A stretch of DNA of 64,000 nt from Spirosoma luteum DSM 19990 (lineage in GTDB: Bacteria > Bacteroidota > Bacteroidia > Cytophagales > Spirosomataceae), in contig NZ_KB893245.1 of assembly GCF_000374065.1 (NCBI RefSeq), forward strand, positions 806,001-870,000, written 5' to 3'. Position numbers and translations under genes: made by a program. The notes under the pieces were generated by a model. The model was not told the origin of the DNA. It did not search any database and saw only the letters and a list, made by a program, of their open reading frames with translations. Of the stretch, positions 1 to 10,719 are shown one piece after another. Each line of letters starts with the position of its first letter. Within the stretch, counting starts at the first letter, position 1.

Positions 1-2
1 TT

Positions 3-1478
3 TTGCTTTTGTACGCAACGGCCCTTTTGCTGTTGTTCTTATATAATTTCGGTCAATTAAGCCTGATAATTACCTACTTACGCTCTACAAAGAAGCGTCA
101 GAAATTGATTCAGCCGACGGCCTTACTGTCAGCTGACGACCTGCCCCGCGTCACCATTCAGTTGCCCGTTTACAATGAACTTTATGTGGTAGAGCGGCTG
201 ATTGATGCCATTGTCCAAATACAGTATCCGAAGGATAAACTCGATATTCAGGTTCTGGACGACTCGACGGATGAAACGGTAGCCATTATTGCCAGAAAAG
301 TAGCTGAATACCAGCAGCAGGGGGTACCTATCGAACATATCCGCCGACCCGAGCGGACTGGCTTTAAGGCCGGGGCACTGGGCTACGGACTCACACTGGC
401 GAAGGGGGAGTTAATCGCTATTTTCGATGCCGACTTTGTGCCAGACCCTGATTTTTTACTCAAAACGGTACCGCATTTTTCCGACCCGCGCGTCGGGATT
501 GTGCAGACTCGCTGGGAGCACCTGAACGAGGAGTTTTCGCTGATTACGCAGCTGCAGGCGTTTGGCCTGAATGCCCACTTCACGGTGGAGCAGAGTGGCC
601 GTTACGCAGGTGGCTACCTGGCTAACTTCAACGGAACGGGCGGGGTATGGCGCAAGGAAGCTATCATTGATGCCGGGGGCTGGCAAAGCGATACCCTCAC
701 CGAAGATTTGGACCTGAGCTACCGGGCGCAGCTGCGCAACTGGACATTCGTTTACCGGGAGGATGTTGGCTCACCGGCCGAGTTGCCCGTGGCCATGAAC
801 GCCCTGAAATCGCAGCAATATCGCTGGATGAAGGGAGCTGCCGAATGTGCCCGCAAACTGTTTGTGAAGGTTATCAAAACGCCGGGTATATCCCTGCCCA
901 TAAAACTTCACGCCTTTTTTCACCTGTTCAGCAGTGCTACCTTCATTCTGGTGCTAGTGCTGGGCGTGCTGAGTGTTCCCCTGATTTACATTCGCAGTCA
1001 GCACCCTGAGTGGGAAGGGGTGTTCACGGTTATCAACCTGTTTCAGTTCAACCTGGTTATTCTGCTTACGTTTTACGGCATTCCCATCTGGTTTCTGAAA
1101 GGTACCAACAAAGCGAAACTAATCTGGTATTTTCCCATGTATTCTTCGCTGATGATGGGGTTATCGCTGCACAATACCATCGCCGTAATGGAGGGATACA
1201 TGGGCCGCAAAACGCCGTTTGTCCGAACGCCCAAGTTTAACGTAACAACCGCGAAGGATAACTGGGCTGCCAATAAATATATCAACCACCGGGTAAGCTG
1301 GCTAACGGTAGCGGAAAGTGCTCTGACGCTCTATTTCCTCGGGGGCCTTGCTTTGGCCTTCTATCTACAGGATTTCCGCCTTTTCTTTCTGCACATCATG
1401 CTTATGGTTGGCTTCGGTATGGTGGCCAGTTACTCCCTCCTTCAGGCTCTTAGCCGTACCGCATCAGCCAGCGCCTGA
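3..1478 (+). CDS. GT2 family membrane glycosyltransferase, 5' end outside window
   Basis: Processive-type family 2 glycosyltransferase of the cellulose-synthase-like group, expected to move a sugar from a nucleotide donor at the inner membrane. The reading frame is open to the left edge with no convincing start, so a few N-terminal residues are probably missing. Visible in order are an N-terminal membrane segment, the acidic DDSTDET motif, the DADF metal-binding motif, a TEDLDLSYR acceptor-site motif and the QQYRW motif that follows it. About four membrane segments make up the C-terminal third. The next gene, sprA, is 287 bases downstream, so they probably do not share a short operon. The family is clear; the sugar and acceptor cannot be read from the sequence. 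Confidence 0.85.
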   Translation: MLLYATALLLLFLYNFGQLSLIITYLRSTKKRQKLIQPTALLSADDLPRVTIQLPVYNELYVVERLIDAIVQIQYPKDKLDIQVLDDSTDETVAIIARKVAEYQQQGVPIEHIRRPERTGFKAGALGYGLTLAKGELIAIFDADFVPDPDFLLKTVPHFSDPRVGIVQTRWEHLNEEFSLITQLQAFGLNAHFTVEQSGRYAGGYLANFNGTGGVWRKEAIIDAGGWQSDTLTEDLDLSYRAQLRNWTFVYREDVGSPAELPVAMNALKSQQYRWMKGAAECARKLFVKVIKTPGISLPIKLHAFFHLFSSATFILVLVLGVLSVPLIYIRSQHPEWEGVFTVINLFQFNLVILLTFYGIPIWFLKGTNKAKLIWYFPMYSSLMMGLSLHNTIAVMEGYMGRKTPFVRTPKFNVTTAKDNWAANKYINHRVSWLTVAESALTLYFLGGLALAFYLQDFRLFFLHIMLMVGFGMVASYSLLQALSRTASASA

Positions 1479-1765
1479 ATTGTTTCGGCCCTGCGTAGTT
1501 CGATTCCACGCATATATCGCTACGTTTACGCCGGTAAAGTATGGCCCGGAAATTGTAGGGCGCTTTGACAGGTTAATTATCTCCCGCATACCAACTGGCA
1601 GATAAACGACGATTAGTGCGTAACTTTTCGTCGCGTTATGTCAGATACGAACGGTAGATTACCGGTTAAAAAAATCTACATCCCGGTTAGACGAATGGTC
1701 TGATGTTGGCCGTTTGATAGAAGTACATACCGTACACACCTTTTCCTGAACCTGAAAAGTCCCAA
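1479..1765. other. Intergenic region upstream of sprA
   Basis: 287 bases separate the glycosyltransferase stop from the sprA start. I see no open frame with coding character, no terminator with a U tract and no clear TAnnTTTG promoter element. A six-base inverted repeat (GTGAAC and GTTCAC) overlaps the first codons of sprA. Confidence 0.5.
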
Positions 1766-4700
1766 ATGGTGAACCCTTACTTTGTTCACAAGTCTCTTTT
1801 TTACCACCTTATCCCCGCTTTTGGCAGGCTCCTGTTCGCCCAGAATGGTTGGCTGATACTGGGATGCTGGTTGCTTATGGGATTGGGGATAAGCCATGCG
1901 CAGAACCCAACCACTCCCACCCAGGGCGGAGCTAATAAACAGCAACAGATTAAAAAACCGCAACAGGTTAATGGAGGGGTAGAATCGGAGCTTGAAAGAG
2001 AATTGAATCCAGGCAGAGTCGATAAACGGCAACAGATTAATGCTGACTCGGCCCGCGCTGCTACCCAACGTGCAGCCGCTGCCCGAACCGACTCCATCAA
2101 GAAGGCAGTGCAGGAACGCACCGACCGGGCAGCTTCAGCTCGCGCGGCTGCCCAACGTGCGGCCGCTGCCCGGACCGATTCCATCAAAAAAGCGGTGCAG
2201 GAACGCGCCGACCGCGCAGCCTCAGCCCGCGCGGCTGCCCAACGTGCGGCCGCTGCCCGAACTGATTCCATCAAAAAAGCGGTGCAGGAACGCGCCAACA
2301 GAATTCGGGTCAATGCTGACTCAGCCCGGGTAGCTACCCAACGTGCGGCCGCTGCCCGGACCGATTCGGTCAAGCGAGTAGTGCAGGAACGCACCGACCG
2401 AAATCGGGTCAATGCGGACTCTGCCCGCACTGCTGCCCAACGTGCAGCCGCTGCCCGGACCGATTCCATCAAAAAAGCGGTGCAGGAGCGTACCGACCGT
2501 GCTGACTCAGCCCGGGCTGCTGCTCAACGTGCGGCCGCTGCCCAAACTGATTCCGTCAAGAAGGTAGTGCAGGAACCAACGCCCACCCGACGGGGGGCCG
2601 CCGGTCGCCGACAGCAGGCTGCTACTGACTCGGCCCGCGCCAATGCCCGCCGACAGGCCGCTGCCCGGACTGATTCGGTTAAAAGAGCGGTTCAGGATCG
2701 TACCGACAGCCTTCGGGCCATTCGTAGTGCAGGCCGTCATCCAACCATAAACTGGCCCGACCGACGGGCTACCCGGTTCTCGGACCGACCGTCTAAATCA
2801 CCTTTTATTTTACGGGACCCCAAAGGCGTCTCAACCGACTTTCGCCTTGGGCCGAACGGCTTGCTCGACGTGTCGGAACGCGTCCGAACGGGCGTATCCC
2901 TGTCCGGTGCTCCCACACCCAATAGTGTGCCGGGCCGAACGGACCCAACCTCTCCACCCGTATCCGGTACAGGAGTGCCCGGTCTGGCCTTACCTCCGTC
3001 GCAGTTTGGATTGCCTTACCGGCCTGCCGAAACGATTCCGTTTTCAACCTACAACGACCTTCAGAATCAGCGGGTCGAGCAGAATTTATGGCGCGAGTAC
3101 AGTGCCCGAAGTGACGGTCAAAGTGCCCTGAGCGGACGTGGGCTGATTCCGAAACTCGAATTGCCGCCCATCATCGACCGGCTGTTTGGTGGTAGTGAAG
3201 TCGATTTTAAGCCTAACGGTTTTGTCACGCTCGATTTCGGATACCTCTACCAGTTTAATGACAACCCCGCTTATCCGGTACGGCAGCGTCGTACGGGTAA
3301 TTTCCTGTTTAATGAGCAAATCAATATTAATTTCAACGGGAAGATTGGCGAGAAGCTGGGCGTACTGGCCAACTTCGATACCAAAGCCAGCTTCAACTTC
3401 GAAAATGCCATCAAACTAAACTATCGTCCGGGCGGTGGTTTACCGGCATTTGGTTCGGGTCAGAAGCCGGGCCTTCCGGCGGCACCTGCCTTGCCCGGCG
3501 TACCGAATGCTCCCGGCGGCCTGCCGGGGTTTACTCCTCAGAATGAAAGTATTTTGCAGGGGCTTGAAGTGGGTAATATCAGTTGGGCAGTCAACAGTCA
3601 GCTTATTCCGGGCGTACAAAACCTATTCGGTGTAAAAACCCAACTCCGCTTCGGTAAACTGAACGCCACCATCGTGGCTTCGCAGCAACGGTCGCGCAAG
3701 AGCGAGATTACCTTGCGGGGCGGTAGTTCAAACAGGCCGTTTGAAATCCGGGCCGACAACTACGACGAGAATCAACACTTTTTCCTGTCGCAGTTTTTCC
3801 GGTCTATTTACGAATCGTCTCTAAAGACACTGCCACAGGTAACCTCGGGAGTCAACGTTACCCGTATCGAAGTGTACGTGACGAACCGCACCAACACCAC
3901 CGAATCATTGCGGAATGTAGTTGGTTTTCAGGATTTGGGCGAAGGCAATCCCTATAGCCAGACAAATCCAAATCTACCCCCCTTTTCGCGTAGTAACCGG
4001 ACCCCTACCGCCAATGGGGCCAACGGTCTGTACAGTAAGCTGACCTCGGATGCCAACAACCCGCTCCGGCAGGTAGACCGCACCAACGATGTGCTGACAA
4101 GTACGTATGGACTGACTAAAGGAACGGATTATGACCTGCTACGGGCCGCCAAACGCCTGACCGACCGGGAGTATCGGCTGCAACCGGACCTCGGTTATAT
4201 ATCATTGGTCACGCCCCTGAGAAACGACGAAATCCTGGCCGTTTCCTACGAATACACCTACCAGGGCCAACGCTACAAAGTGGGGGAGCTGACCGAAGAT
4301 TATCAGGTGCGCAGAGATGGAGAAGTGCTGGTAATGAAGCTGCTGAAGTCGGCCACACTGCGCAACAATCTTCAGTTGCCGATGTGGAACCTGATGATGA
4401 AAAACATCTATGGCCTTAATACGGCGCAGATTACCCGGCAGGGCTTCCAGCTGCGGGTTATTTACAAAGATGACCTGACAGGGATTGACAACCCTAACCT
4501 ACAGGAAGGTCGGCGGACGCAGAACCGCCCGCTGGTGCAACTATTTGGTATGGACCGGCTCAATCAGCAGCTGGATGCCCAGCCCGATGGTAATTTCGAT
4601 TACGTAGAGAACTACACGATAGACAGTCGATATGGGAAAATTATCTTCCCGGTGCTGGAGCCGTTTGGGGCATACCTGGAAAAACAGTTCGATACCGACG

Positions 4701-7700
4701 AAGCCAGTTTGAAGTCAAAATACGTCTTTAATGAACTGTACCGCACCACCAAAGCGGATGCACAACAGATAGCGGCCAAAAACAAGTTCTTTCTGAAAGG
4801 GTCCTTCCAGTCGGGTAACGGGGCCGAAGTGCAACTGCCCTACGGTGTCAATGAACAGTCGGTTACGGTTACGGCGGGGGGGGTACCCCTCAGTGTCGGC
4901 GTGGATTACGTACTCGAAGCCCAGATTGGCCGGTTGCGGATTATTAACGAGAGTGTAACGAATTCGGGACGGGAGATTAAGATTAGCTACGAGCAGCCCG
5001 ATCTGTTCCAGAATCAGATACGTTCCCTCATCGGTACGCGGCTGGACTATGCCGTCAATCGGGATGTGAGTATCGGGCTGACGGCTATGCACATGAAAGA
5101 AACCCCCGCCGGTTTTCTGACGCGGGTGGCCCTGGGCAATGAGCCGGTCAACAACACGATTCTGGGGGTGAATGCCAATATTCGCAAAGACTCCCCCGGC
5201 CTCACCCGGCTGCTGGATGCGCTGCCAGGGGTACAAACCAAAGAATTGTCGACCATTCAGTTCACGGGCGAAGTGGCGCAACTCTTCCCCGGTACCAACC
5301 CCAAAGCCCGTAATGAGAGTTATCTGGACGACTTTGAGGCTGCCCGCACCATTTATGACCTCACGCGCCAACCTACCCGCTGGCGGCTGGGAGCCACTCC
5401 GCAGCAGTTTCCGCAGGGCACCTTTGCAGACCCACTGCCCTATGCTTACAACCGCGCCCGGATTTCAGTTTATACCGTAGACCCCAGTATTTTTGGCTCG
5501 ACGGGGGTACTGGGCGTAGCATCCAACATCGACGTAGACGATGCGAACGCTCACGTGTACGAACGGCCATTTTTACCGCAGGAGCTGTTTCCCGGCCGGT
5601 CGGCAAGGCCGGTGCAGTTGCCGGAAAACATTCTGGACGTGGCGTATTTCCCGGCCGAGCGGGGTATGTACAATTACAACCCGAACCTGAGTGCGACGGG
5701 TCGTTTACCTAACCCAAGAAATAATTTCGGTTCGGTAACGCGGGCCATTGCCTCCGATATTGATTTTGATAATGCCAACGTAGAGAACATTACGTTTTGG
5801 CTCATGGACCCCTTCGTGCCCGGCCCTTCCGGCGTAATCCGGAGCGGACCCAATGAACAGTTCGACAATACAGGCCGGGTTCAGGGAGGTAAACTGGTGT
5901 TCAACCTGGGCGATATTTCGGAAGATGTTATTAAGGATAGTCGGTACGAGTTTGAAAATGGCTTTCCGATTGATTCGGCCATCAGCGTGCGGAACCCCGG
6001 TACGGATTCGACCTCCTGGGGCCGGGCACCTACCCGGCAGTTTGTAACGAATGCGTTTCAGGCGGGCGCTCGTGAACAGCAGGATATTGGGCTGGATGGC
6101 CTGAAGAATGACGTGGAAAGACAGCGTTTCAACAGCTACTTAAACACTATACGGACGCGGGTGACCAATAACCCCGGCGTACTGGCCGATATACAAAGGG
6201 ACCCCTCCGGTGATGATTTTCAGTTTTATCTGGGTGAGCAGGCCGATTCGGCACAGTACATCGTTGGCCGGTATAAGCGGTACATGGGTATGGAAAATAA
6301 CTCGCCCGAAAATCTCAGTACCAATCAGTTTCTGACTCCCGCATCAACGACGCTGCCCGACATCGAAGACCTGAATATCGACAATACTATCAATGACAAC
6401 GAGGCTTATTACGAGTATGAGATAGATCTGCAACCGGGTAAGATAGAAGTTGGGCAGAACAGGTACATTATTGATAAAGTTTCCGTCCCAACCGCAGGGG
6501 CACCGGGTGGGGTTGTTACGTGGTATCAGTTCCGAATTCCGGTGCGCGAACCCCTGCGTAAAGTAGGCAACATCAACGGGTTTAAATCCATCCGTTTCAT
6601 GCGGATGTACCTGACCAATTTCACCGACCCGGTTGTACTCCGGTTTGCCCAGTTGCAGATGGAAGCCAACCAGTATCGTAAATACACGGGCGACCTGACC
6701 CAGCGTGGTTTGCAGGAGGTTCCTGAACCCTACGACGCTAATTTTACGGTCTCAACCGTCAATGTGGAAGAGAACAGCAGCACCCAGGTTACGGCGCAGG
6801 GGGGAGATAAGTACGTGTATTCAGTGCCACCGGGCTACGTTCGGGATCGGGATTATACCCAGCCTAATATTGTGGAGCTGAACGAGCAGTCGATGCGTCT
6901 GAGCGTAACCAACCTGCGCGATGGCGATTCGCGGGGGGCGTTCCGGAATACCAGTTTCAACCTGCTGTTTCGGGAGCGGTTCAAGATGTTTGTCCACATG
7001 CATAACCCCGATAACGAAAGCGGTCAGGTATCGGCTTTTATACGGGTAGGCACGGATTATACGGACAACTATTACGAAATTGAAATCCCCCGGCTGGTTG
7101 CCACGCCCACTGGTAACCAAACCCCAGAGGTGGTCTGGCCTGCCGCCAACGAGTTGGATATTGCCCTTCAGGAGCTGATTGATTTGAAAGCCAACCGGAA
7201 CCGGCAGTTTGGTCGTCGAACGTCACTGCCCTTCTCGCAGCCGTCTGCCGACGGGCACTACCTGATTACGGTAGTAGGTAACCCCGATCTGAGTTCGGTG
7301 CAGTCGGTGATGATTGGGGTACGGAATCCTAAAATTCTGGGGGATGGCGAGCGGCCCAAAACCTTCACCATCTGGGTCGACGAGTTTCGGGCCAATGGCT
7401 ACGACCAGCATGCGGGCATGGCGGCTATTGCGGCTGTCAGTATGAAACTGGCCGATTTGGGCACACTCACTGCTTCGGGGCGAATAACGACTTTTGGTTT
7501 TGGGGGCGTTCAGACGCGTATCGGCGAACGGGCACTGGAAACAACCTCCGAGTTCGGGGTATCGTCGGCATTGGCCATCGACAAGTTTTTGCCCGCTGGC
7601 TGGGGGCTTAAAATCCCACTTTATGTCAACTACGACCACCGCAATGTGGATCCCCATTTCGACCCGCTCGACCCCGATACACCGCTGGAAACGTCTATCA

Positions 7701-10000
7701 ATACTAAGCCGGAATTAGAACGGGACAGCTACAAACAACTGGTACAGGATAATACCACCCGCCGGGGCTACAACTTCTCGAATGTGAGGAAAGTGAAAAC
7801 AAACCCCAATGCCAAACTGCACTTCTGGGACTTTGAGAATCTCGCGTTTACCTATGCGTTCAACGATATAAAACGAACGAACATCCTGACTCAGGAATAC
7901 GTGCAACGGCAAAACCGGGGCGGCATCGCCTACACCTATAGTGCGCAGCCAAAGGCGTTTGAGCCATTCCGGGATGTGGCCTCGTTTGAGGCTCCCTACC
8001 TGCGCTGGCTCAAAGATTTCAATTTGACGCTGCTCCCTTCATTGGTATCCATCCGGACGGATATGGACCGCAGTTTCATCAAAACACAGCTTCGTTCATC
8101 AGACCTGACAACGGATGGAATTCTGCCGCAGTTTGAGAAGTACTTCCTCTTCAACCGCTATTACGACCTGACCTGGAATCTGACCCGTAATCTGGTGCTC
8201 ACTTATCATTCGCAGGCCAATGCGATTATTGATGAGCCAGCGGGCGATATTGATACGCAGGCGAAACGGGACTCGATTCTGAACAGTATCAAGCACCTGG
8301 GCCGGATGAAAAATTTCGTGCAGGATATCCGGGCCACGTACCGCTTGCCGCTGGATAAAATCCCGTTACTCGACTGGATTGCGGCCGATGCTGTTTATGG
8401 CATTGGTTACCAGTTTCAGGCCAACTCGTTCGGTATTGCCGATTCGCTGGGGGTGCCGTTCGGCAATATTATCCGTAACAACCGCGAACAGGGTATAACC
8501 GGCCGCGTCGACTTGATTCGGTTGTACAACAAAATCCGCTACCTGCGCTTTGTTAATACGCCCGCGCCCCTTCGGAAAAACTTTGCCCGTAACCCCGGCG
8601 ACATTGAGGATATTGAACGGGGAGAAAGTAAGGTTCTGAAAAATTTCACCCGTGCTTTATTGACCGTGCGGGGCATAAATTTCTCGTACACCCGGCAGGA
8701 AGCTACGATTCTGCCCGGCTTTTTGCCCACGCCCCGCTTCTTTGGCTTAAGCCCGGAAAACGCGCCGGGCATCGGGTTTGTGCTGGGTAGTCAGGCGCAT
8801 GATATTGCTTACAAAGCAGCTTCGAAAGGGTGGCTTTCGCCCAGTACGGTACAGAACATAGCTTTCCAGCAGAATATCACTAAGAAATTCACGGCCAGCA
8901 CCACACTGGAGCCTTTCAAGGATTTCAGGATGCAGATTAACTGGCGACTCGACCGGACCGACGCGTATCAGGAGTATTATCGTCCGGGTTCGCAAGGTGG
9001 CCCGTTTGAAACGCAGACACCCGTACGGAGTGGTCAGTTCAGTATGTCGTTCTGGTCGTTCCGAACCGCTTTCAAAGGGCTCCGTGGCGATAATACGTCG
9101 GTGCTGTTCGATAGCCTGGAGAGCTACCGTCGTTATTTCAGCCAGAAACTGAATTCGATGGCGAGAGGGGATAACAAAGTGGGGACGTACGATCTGAACT
9201 CCCAGGATGTGCTGGTTCCTGCTTTCTTTGCCGCTTACAGCGGCCAGCAAAAAGAGAAAGCGAAGTTCTCCCCGTTCTATAATTTCCCGCTGCCCAACTG
9301 GCAGATTATGTACAACGGGCTGTCGGGGTTAGGCTTCATTCGGAAACAGTTCAGTGCCTTTACCATCAACCACAGCTACTCGTCGACCTATAGCGTAGGT
9401 AACTTCATTTCGAATCTGGATTATGGAGCTGCCTACGTGAACCTGGCCGTTCAGGAGTTTGGGCCGGGGCAGATATTGAATCAACTCAACCAGTTTGTGC
9501 CCATCGTGGCCCTGAGTACCATTACCATGTCAGAGAAGTTTGCCCCGATGCTGGGCATTCAGTTTCAGACCAAGAGCCGTATGACAGGGCAACTGTCCTA
9601 CAACCAGAGTCGCGATGTGGCTCTGAGCCTGTCCAACGCGCAGGTAGCTGAGCTACGGAACAAAGACTTGACGGCCTCGCTGGGTTTTACAAAGCAGAAT
9701 TTCCGGATACCATTCCGCATCAACGGTGCGTACAAGAAACTCAAAAATGACCTGACCTTCTCCTGCGCTCTCAGCTTCCGGGATACGCGTACCATTCAGC
9801 GAAAACTGGATGCCGAGCAGATTGTGACGGCGGGTAACGTAAACTTCCAGTTGCGGCCGCAGGTGAGCTATATTGTGAGCCGCCGGTTAAATTTCAACCT
9901 CTATTTTGACCGTACCTTCAACGACCCACTGGTGTCCAACTCCTTCAAGCGGGCCACCACAGCGGGCGGGGTGCAGGTGAAATTCAACTTAGCGGAGTAA
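1766..10000 (+). CDS. sprA: SprA/Sov-type outer-membrane translocon of type IX secretion
   Basis: This 2744-residue protein belongs to the SprA/Sov family, the very large outer-membrane beta-barrel through which type IX secretion cargo leaves the cell; it is also needed for gliding in many Bacteroidota. A signal peptide ends near residue 46 (a hydrophobic run, then SHAQ). A low-complexity Ala/Arg repeat tract follows (residues about 92 to 316). The rest is a long beta-rich region with alternating aromatic and polar strands and the family-typical YLDDFEAAR segment near residue 1185. Known SprA/Sov proteins are about 2400 to 2500 residues, so the extra length is largely the N-terminal tract. 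The protein ends in a beta-strand without a type IX cargo signal, as expected for the channel. It is apparently transcribed alone and is followed by a strong terminator. Confidence 0.93.
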   Translation: MVNPYFVHKSLFYHLIPAFGRLLFAQNGWLILGCWLLMGLGISHAQNPTTPTQGGANKQQQIKKPQQVNGGVESELERELNPGRVDKRQQINADSARAATQRAAAARTDSIKKAVQERTDRAASARAAAQRAAAARTDSIKKAVQERADRAASARAAAQRAAAARTDSIKKAVQERANRIRVNADSARVATQRAAAARTDSVKRVVQERTDRNRVNADSARTAAQRAAAARTDSIKKAVQERTDRADSARAAAQRAAAAQTDSVKKVVQEPTPTRRGAAGRRQQAATDSARANARRQAAARTDSVKRAVQDRTDSLRAIRSAGRHPTINWPDRRATRFSDRPSKSPFILRDPKGVSTDFRLGPNGLLDVSERVRTGVSLSGAPTPNSVPGRTDPTSPPVSGTGVPGLALPPSQFGLPYRPAETIPFSTYNDLQNQRVEQNLWREYSARSDGQSALSGRGLIPKLELPPIIDRLFGGSEVDFKPNGFVTLDFGYLYQFNDNPAYPVRQRRTGNFLFNEQININFNGKIGEKLGVLANFDTKASFNFENAIKLNYRPGGGLPAFGSGQKPGLPAAPALPGVPNAPGGLPGFTPQNESILQGLEVGNISWAVNSQLIPGVQNLFGVKTQLRFGKLNATIVASQQRSRKSEITLRGGSSNRPFEIRADNYDENQHFFLSQFFRSIYESSLKTLPQVTSGVNVTRIEVYVTNRTNTTESLRNVVGFQDLGEGNPYSQTNPNLPPFSRSNRTPTANGANGLYSKLTSDANNPLRQVDRTNDVLTSTYGLTKGTDYDLLRAAKRLTDREYRLQPDLGYISLVTPLRNDEILAVSYEYTYQGQRYKVGELTEDYQVRRDGEVLVMKLLKSATLRNNLQLPMWNLMMKNIYGLNTAQITRQGFQLRVIYKDDLTGIDNPNLQEGRRTQNRPLVQLFGMDRLNQQLDAQPDGNFDYVENYTIDSRYGKIIFPVLEPFGAYLEKQFDTDEASLKSKYVFNELYRTTKADAQQIAAKNKFFLKGSFQSGNGAEVQLPYGVNEQSVTVTAGGVPLSVGVDYVLEAQIGRLRIINESVTNSGREIKISYEQPDLFQNQIRSLIGTRLDYAVNRDVSIGLTAMHMKETPAGFLTRVALGNEPVNNTILGVNANIRKDSPGLTRLLDALPGVQTKELSTIQFTGEVAQLFPGTNPKARNESYLDDFEAARTIYDLTRQPTRWRLGATPQQFPQGTFADPLPYAYNRARISVYTVDPSIFGSTGVLGVASNIDVDDANAHVYERPFLPQELFPGRSARPVQLPENILDVAYFPAERGMYNYNPNLSATGRLPNPRNNFGSVTRAIASDIDFDNANVENITFWLMDPFVPGPSGVIRSGPNEQFDNTGRVQGGKLVFNLGDISEDVIKDSRYEFENGFPIDSAISVRNPGTDSTSWGRAPTRQFVTNAFQAGAREQQDIGLDGLKNDVERQRFNSYLNTIRTRVTNNPGVLADIQRDPSGDDFQFYLGEQADSAQYIVGRYKRYMGMENNSPENLSTNQFLTPASTTLPDIEDLNIDNTINDNEAYYEYEIDLQPGKIEVGQNRYIIDKVSVPTAGAPGGVVTWYQFRIPVREPLRKVGNINGFKSIRFMRMYLTNFTDPVVLRFAQLQMEANQYRKYTGDLTQRGLQEVPEPYDANFTVSTVNVEENSSTQVTAQGGDKYVYSVPPGYVRDRDYTQPNIVELNEQSMRLSVTNLRDGDSRGAFRNTSFNLLFRERFKMFVHMHNPDNESGQVSAFIRVGTDYTDNYYEIEIPRLVATPTGNQTPEVVWPAANELDIALQELIDLKANRNRQFGRRTSLPFSQPSADGHYLITVVGNPDLSSVQSVMIGVRNPKILGDGERPKTFTIWVDEFRANGYDQHAGMAAIAAVSMKLADLGTLTASGRITTFGFGGVQTRIGERALETTSEFGVSSALAIDKFLPAGWGLKIPLYVNYDHRNVDPHFDPLDPDTPLETSINTKPELERDSYKQLVQDNTTRRGYNFSNVRKVKTNPNAKLHFWDFENLAFTYAFNDIKRTNILTQEYVQRQNRGGIAYTYSAQPKAFEPFRDVASFEAPYLRWLKDFNLTLLPSLVSIRTDMDRSFIKTQLRSSDLTTDGILPQFEKYFLFNRYYDLTWNLTRNLVLTYHSQANAIIDEPAGDIDTQAKRDSILNSIKHLGRMKNFVQDIRATYRLPLDKIPLLDWIAADAVYGIGYQFQANSFGIADSLGVPFGNIIRNNREQGITGRVDLIRLYNKIRYLRFVNTPAPLRKNFARNPGDIEDIERGESKVLKNFTRALLTVRGINFSYTRQEATILPGFLPTPRFFGLSPENAPGIGFVLGSQAHDIAYKAASKGWLSPSTVQNIAFQQNITKKFTASTTLEPFKDFRMQINWRLDRTDAYQEYYRPGSQGGPFETQTPVRSGQFSMSFWSFRTAFKGLRGDNTSVLFDSLESYRRYFSQKLNSMARGDNKVGTYDLNSQDVLVPAFFAAYSGQQKEKAKFSPFYNFPLPNWQIMYNGLSGLGFIRKQFSAFTINHSYSSTYSVGNFISNLDYGAAYVNLAVQEFGPGQILNQLNQFVPIVALSTITMSEKFAPMLGIQFQTKSRMTGQLSYNQSRDVALSLSNAQVAELRNKDLTASLGFTKQNFRIPFRINGAYKKLKNDLTFSCALSFRDTRTIQRKLDAEQIVTAGNVNFQLRPQVSYIVSRRLNFNLYFDRTFNDPLVSNSFKRATTAGGVQVKFNLAE
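2040..2715 (+). repeat. Degenerate tandem repeat tract in the N-terminus of SprA
   Basis: About seven repeats of 27 to 33 codons, each built as ARAAAQRAAAARTDSIKKAV followed by QERTDR and a variable spacer. DNA identity between units is high in places (for example the string encoding AAQRAAAARTDSI recurs), which points to duplication within the gene. The units are rich in Ala, Arg, Gln and Asp with a charge pattern that suggests a long helix or coiled coil just after the signal peptide, therefore in the periplasm or at the inner face of the outer membrane. Confidence 0.85.
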
Positions 10001-10049
10001 AGGCATTCACTGCCCTGCTACTCAAATTCCGGATAGAATTATACGCTCG

Positions 10050-10084
10050 AAAAGCCGCGCCCAGATTAAATGGACGCGGCTTTT
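10050..10084 (+). terminator. Intrinsic terminator of sprA
   Basis: Ten-base arms AAAAGCCGCG and CGCGGCTTTT around a 15-base loop, starting 49 bases after the sprA stop. The arms end in A and T runs, so the structure could work in both directions. Confidence 0.85.
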
Positions 10085-10600
10085 GCATTCGATTCAGGGT
10101 GCTTAAAGGATTACCCCTTTTGTCCACCACACCTGCGACGTAGTTCAATCAGGTTATAGAATCAAGTAGTCAACTTTCCTGCCCGAAGCTGGTCAAATAA
10201 ATCAAAAAAATACTCATCTGTTCGTTGAAAGACCCTAAAGCCAGATTCTCTGCTCTTCGACACCAATGGCTATCTGGTGCGGTATCCAGCAGAAGCCTTC
10301 AACGCTGGTTGTTGGGCTTGACTACCCAATTTCCCAGCCCGGGATTATTTTGATGACCTGCCTTACTAATGGAAATCCATCGGTAGCCCAATACAATCGA
10401 GCTCGGTGAACCGTAGGATGCTTCAGCCTCAAGCGGCTGTCCATCGTTCGTAAACAGTACCTTTTTATACACGGATTCAGTGGGCACGTCAGCCACTCGT
10501 TGCGCTGTAAAGTGGATTGTGATAAAAAGGTAGTTCGATAATAGCTTTCAGGCGTAAACATGCCTGCTGAGCAACGGAAAAACGTTGTCCGCAGTCGTAC

Positions 10601-10628
10601 AGAATTTGTCCGTAATCGGACAAATTCT
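10601..10628 (+). terminator. Hairpin with T-rich tail upstream of a secreted-protein gene
   Basis: Perfect 11-base arms AGAATTTGTCC and GGACAAATTCT around a six-base loop, followed by CTTTATTTTTCC. A further TTGTCC half-copy lies at about 10585. It could end a transcript coming from the left or act as an operator; it lies about 107 bases before the start codon at 10735. Confidence 0.5.
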
Positions 10629-10719
10629 CTTTATTTTTCCTGTTAACTCGTTGGTAATTAGCGATTTGTCTATTTGGCATGATGATAGCTGGAAACGTAC
10701 TGTCAACTCATCTCCTACC

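Noticed and set aside
1488-1508. tRNA-like T-arm (TGCGT-AGTTCGATTCC-ACGCA)
   Set aside because: The loop is too long and the required D- and anticodon arms are absent; upstream sequence is the glycosyltransferase gene end.
1801-2472. A 223-residue minus-strand open frame across the SprA repeats
   Set aside because: The GC-rich, Ala/Arg-coding repeats lack stops on several frames. The translation is a low-complexity mirror of the repeats, with no start context.
2040-2715. CRISPR-like repeats in sprA
   Set aside because: Units vary in length, have no spacers and are coding.
4715-5371. A 218-residue minus-strand frame inside sprA
   Set aside because: It lies wholly within the well-supported sprA gene and shows no family motif.
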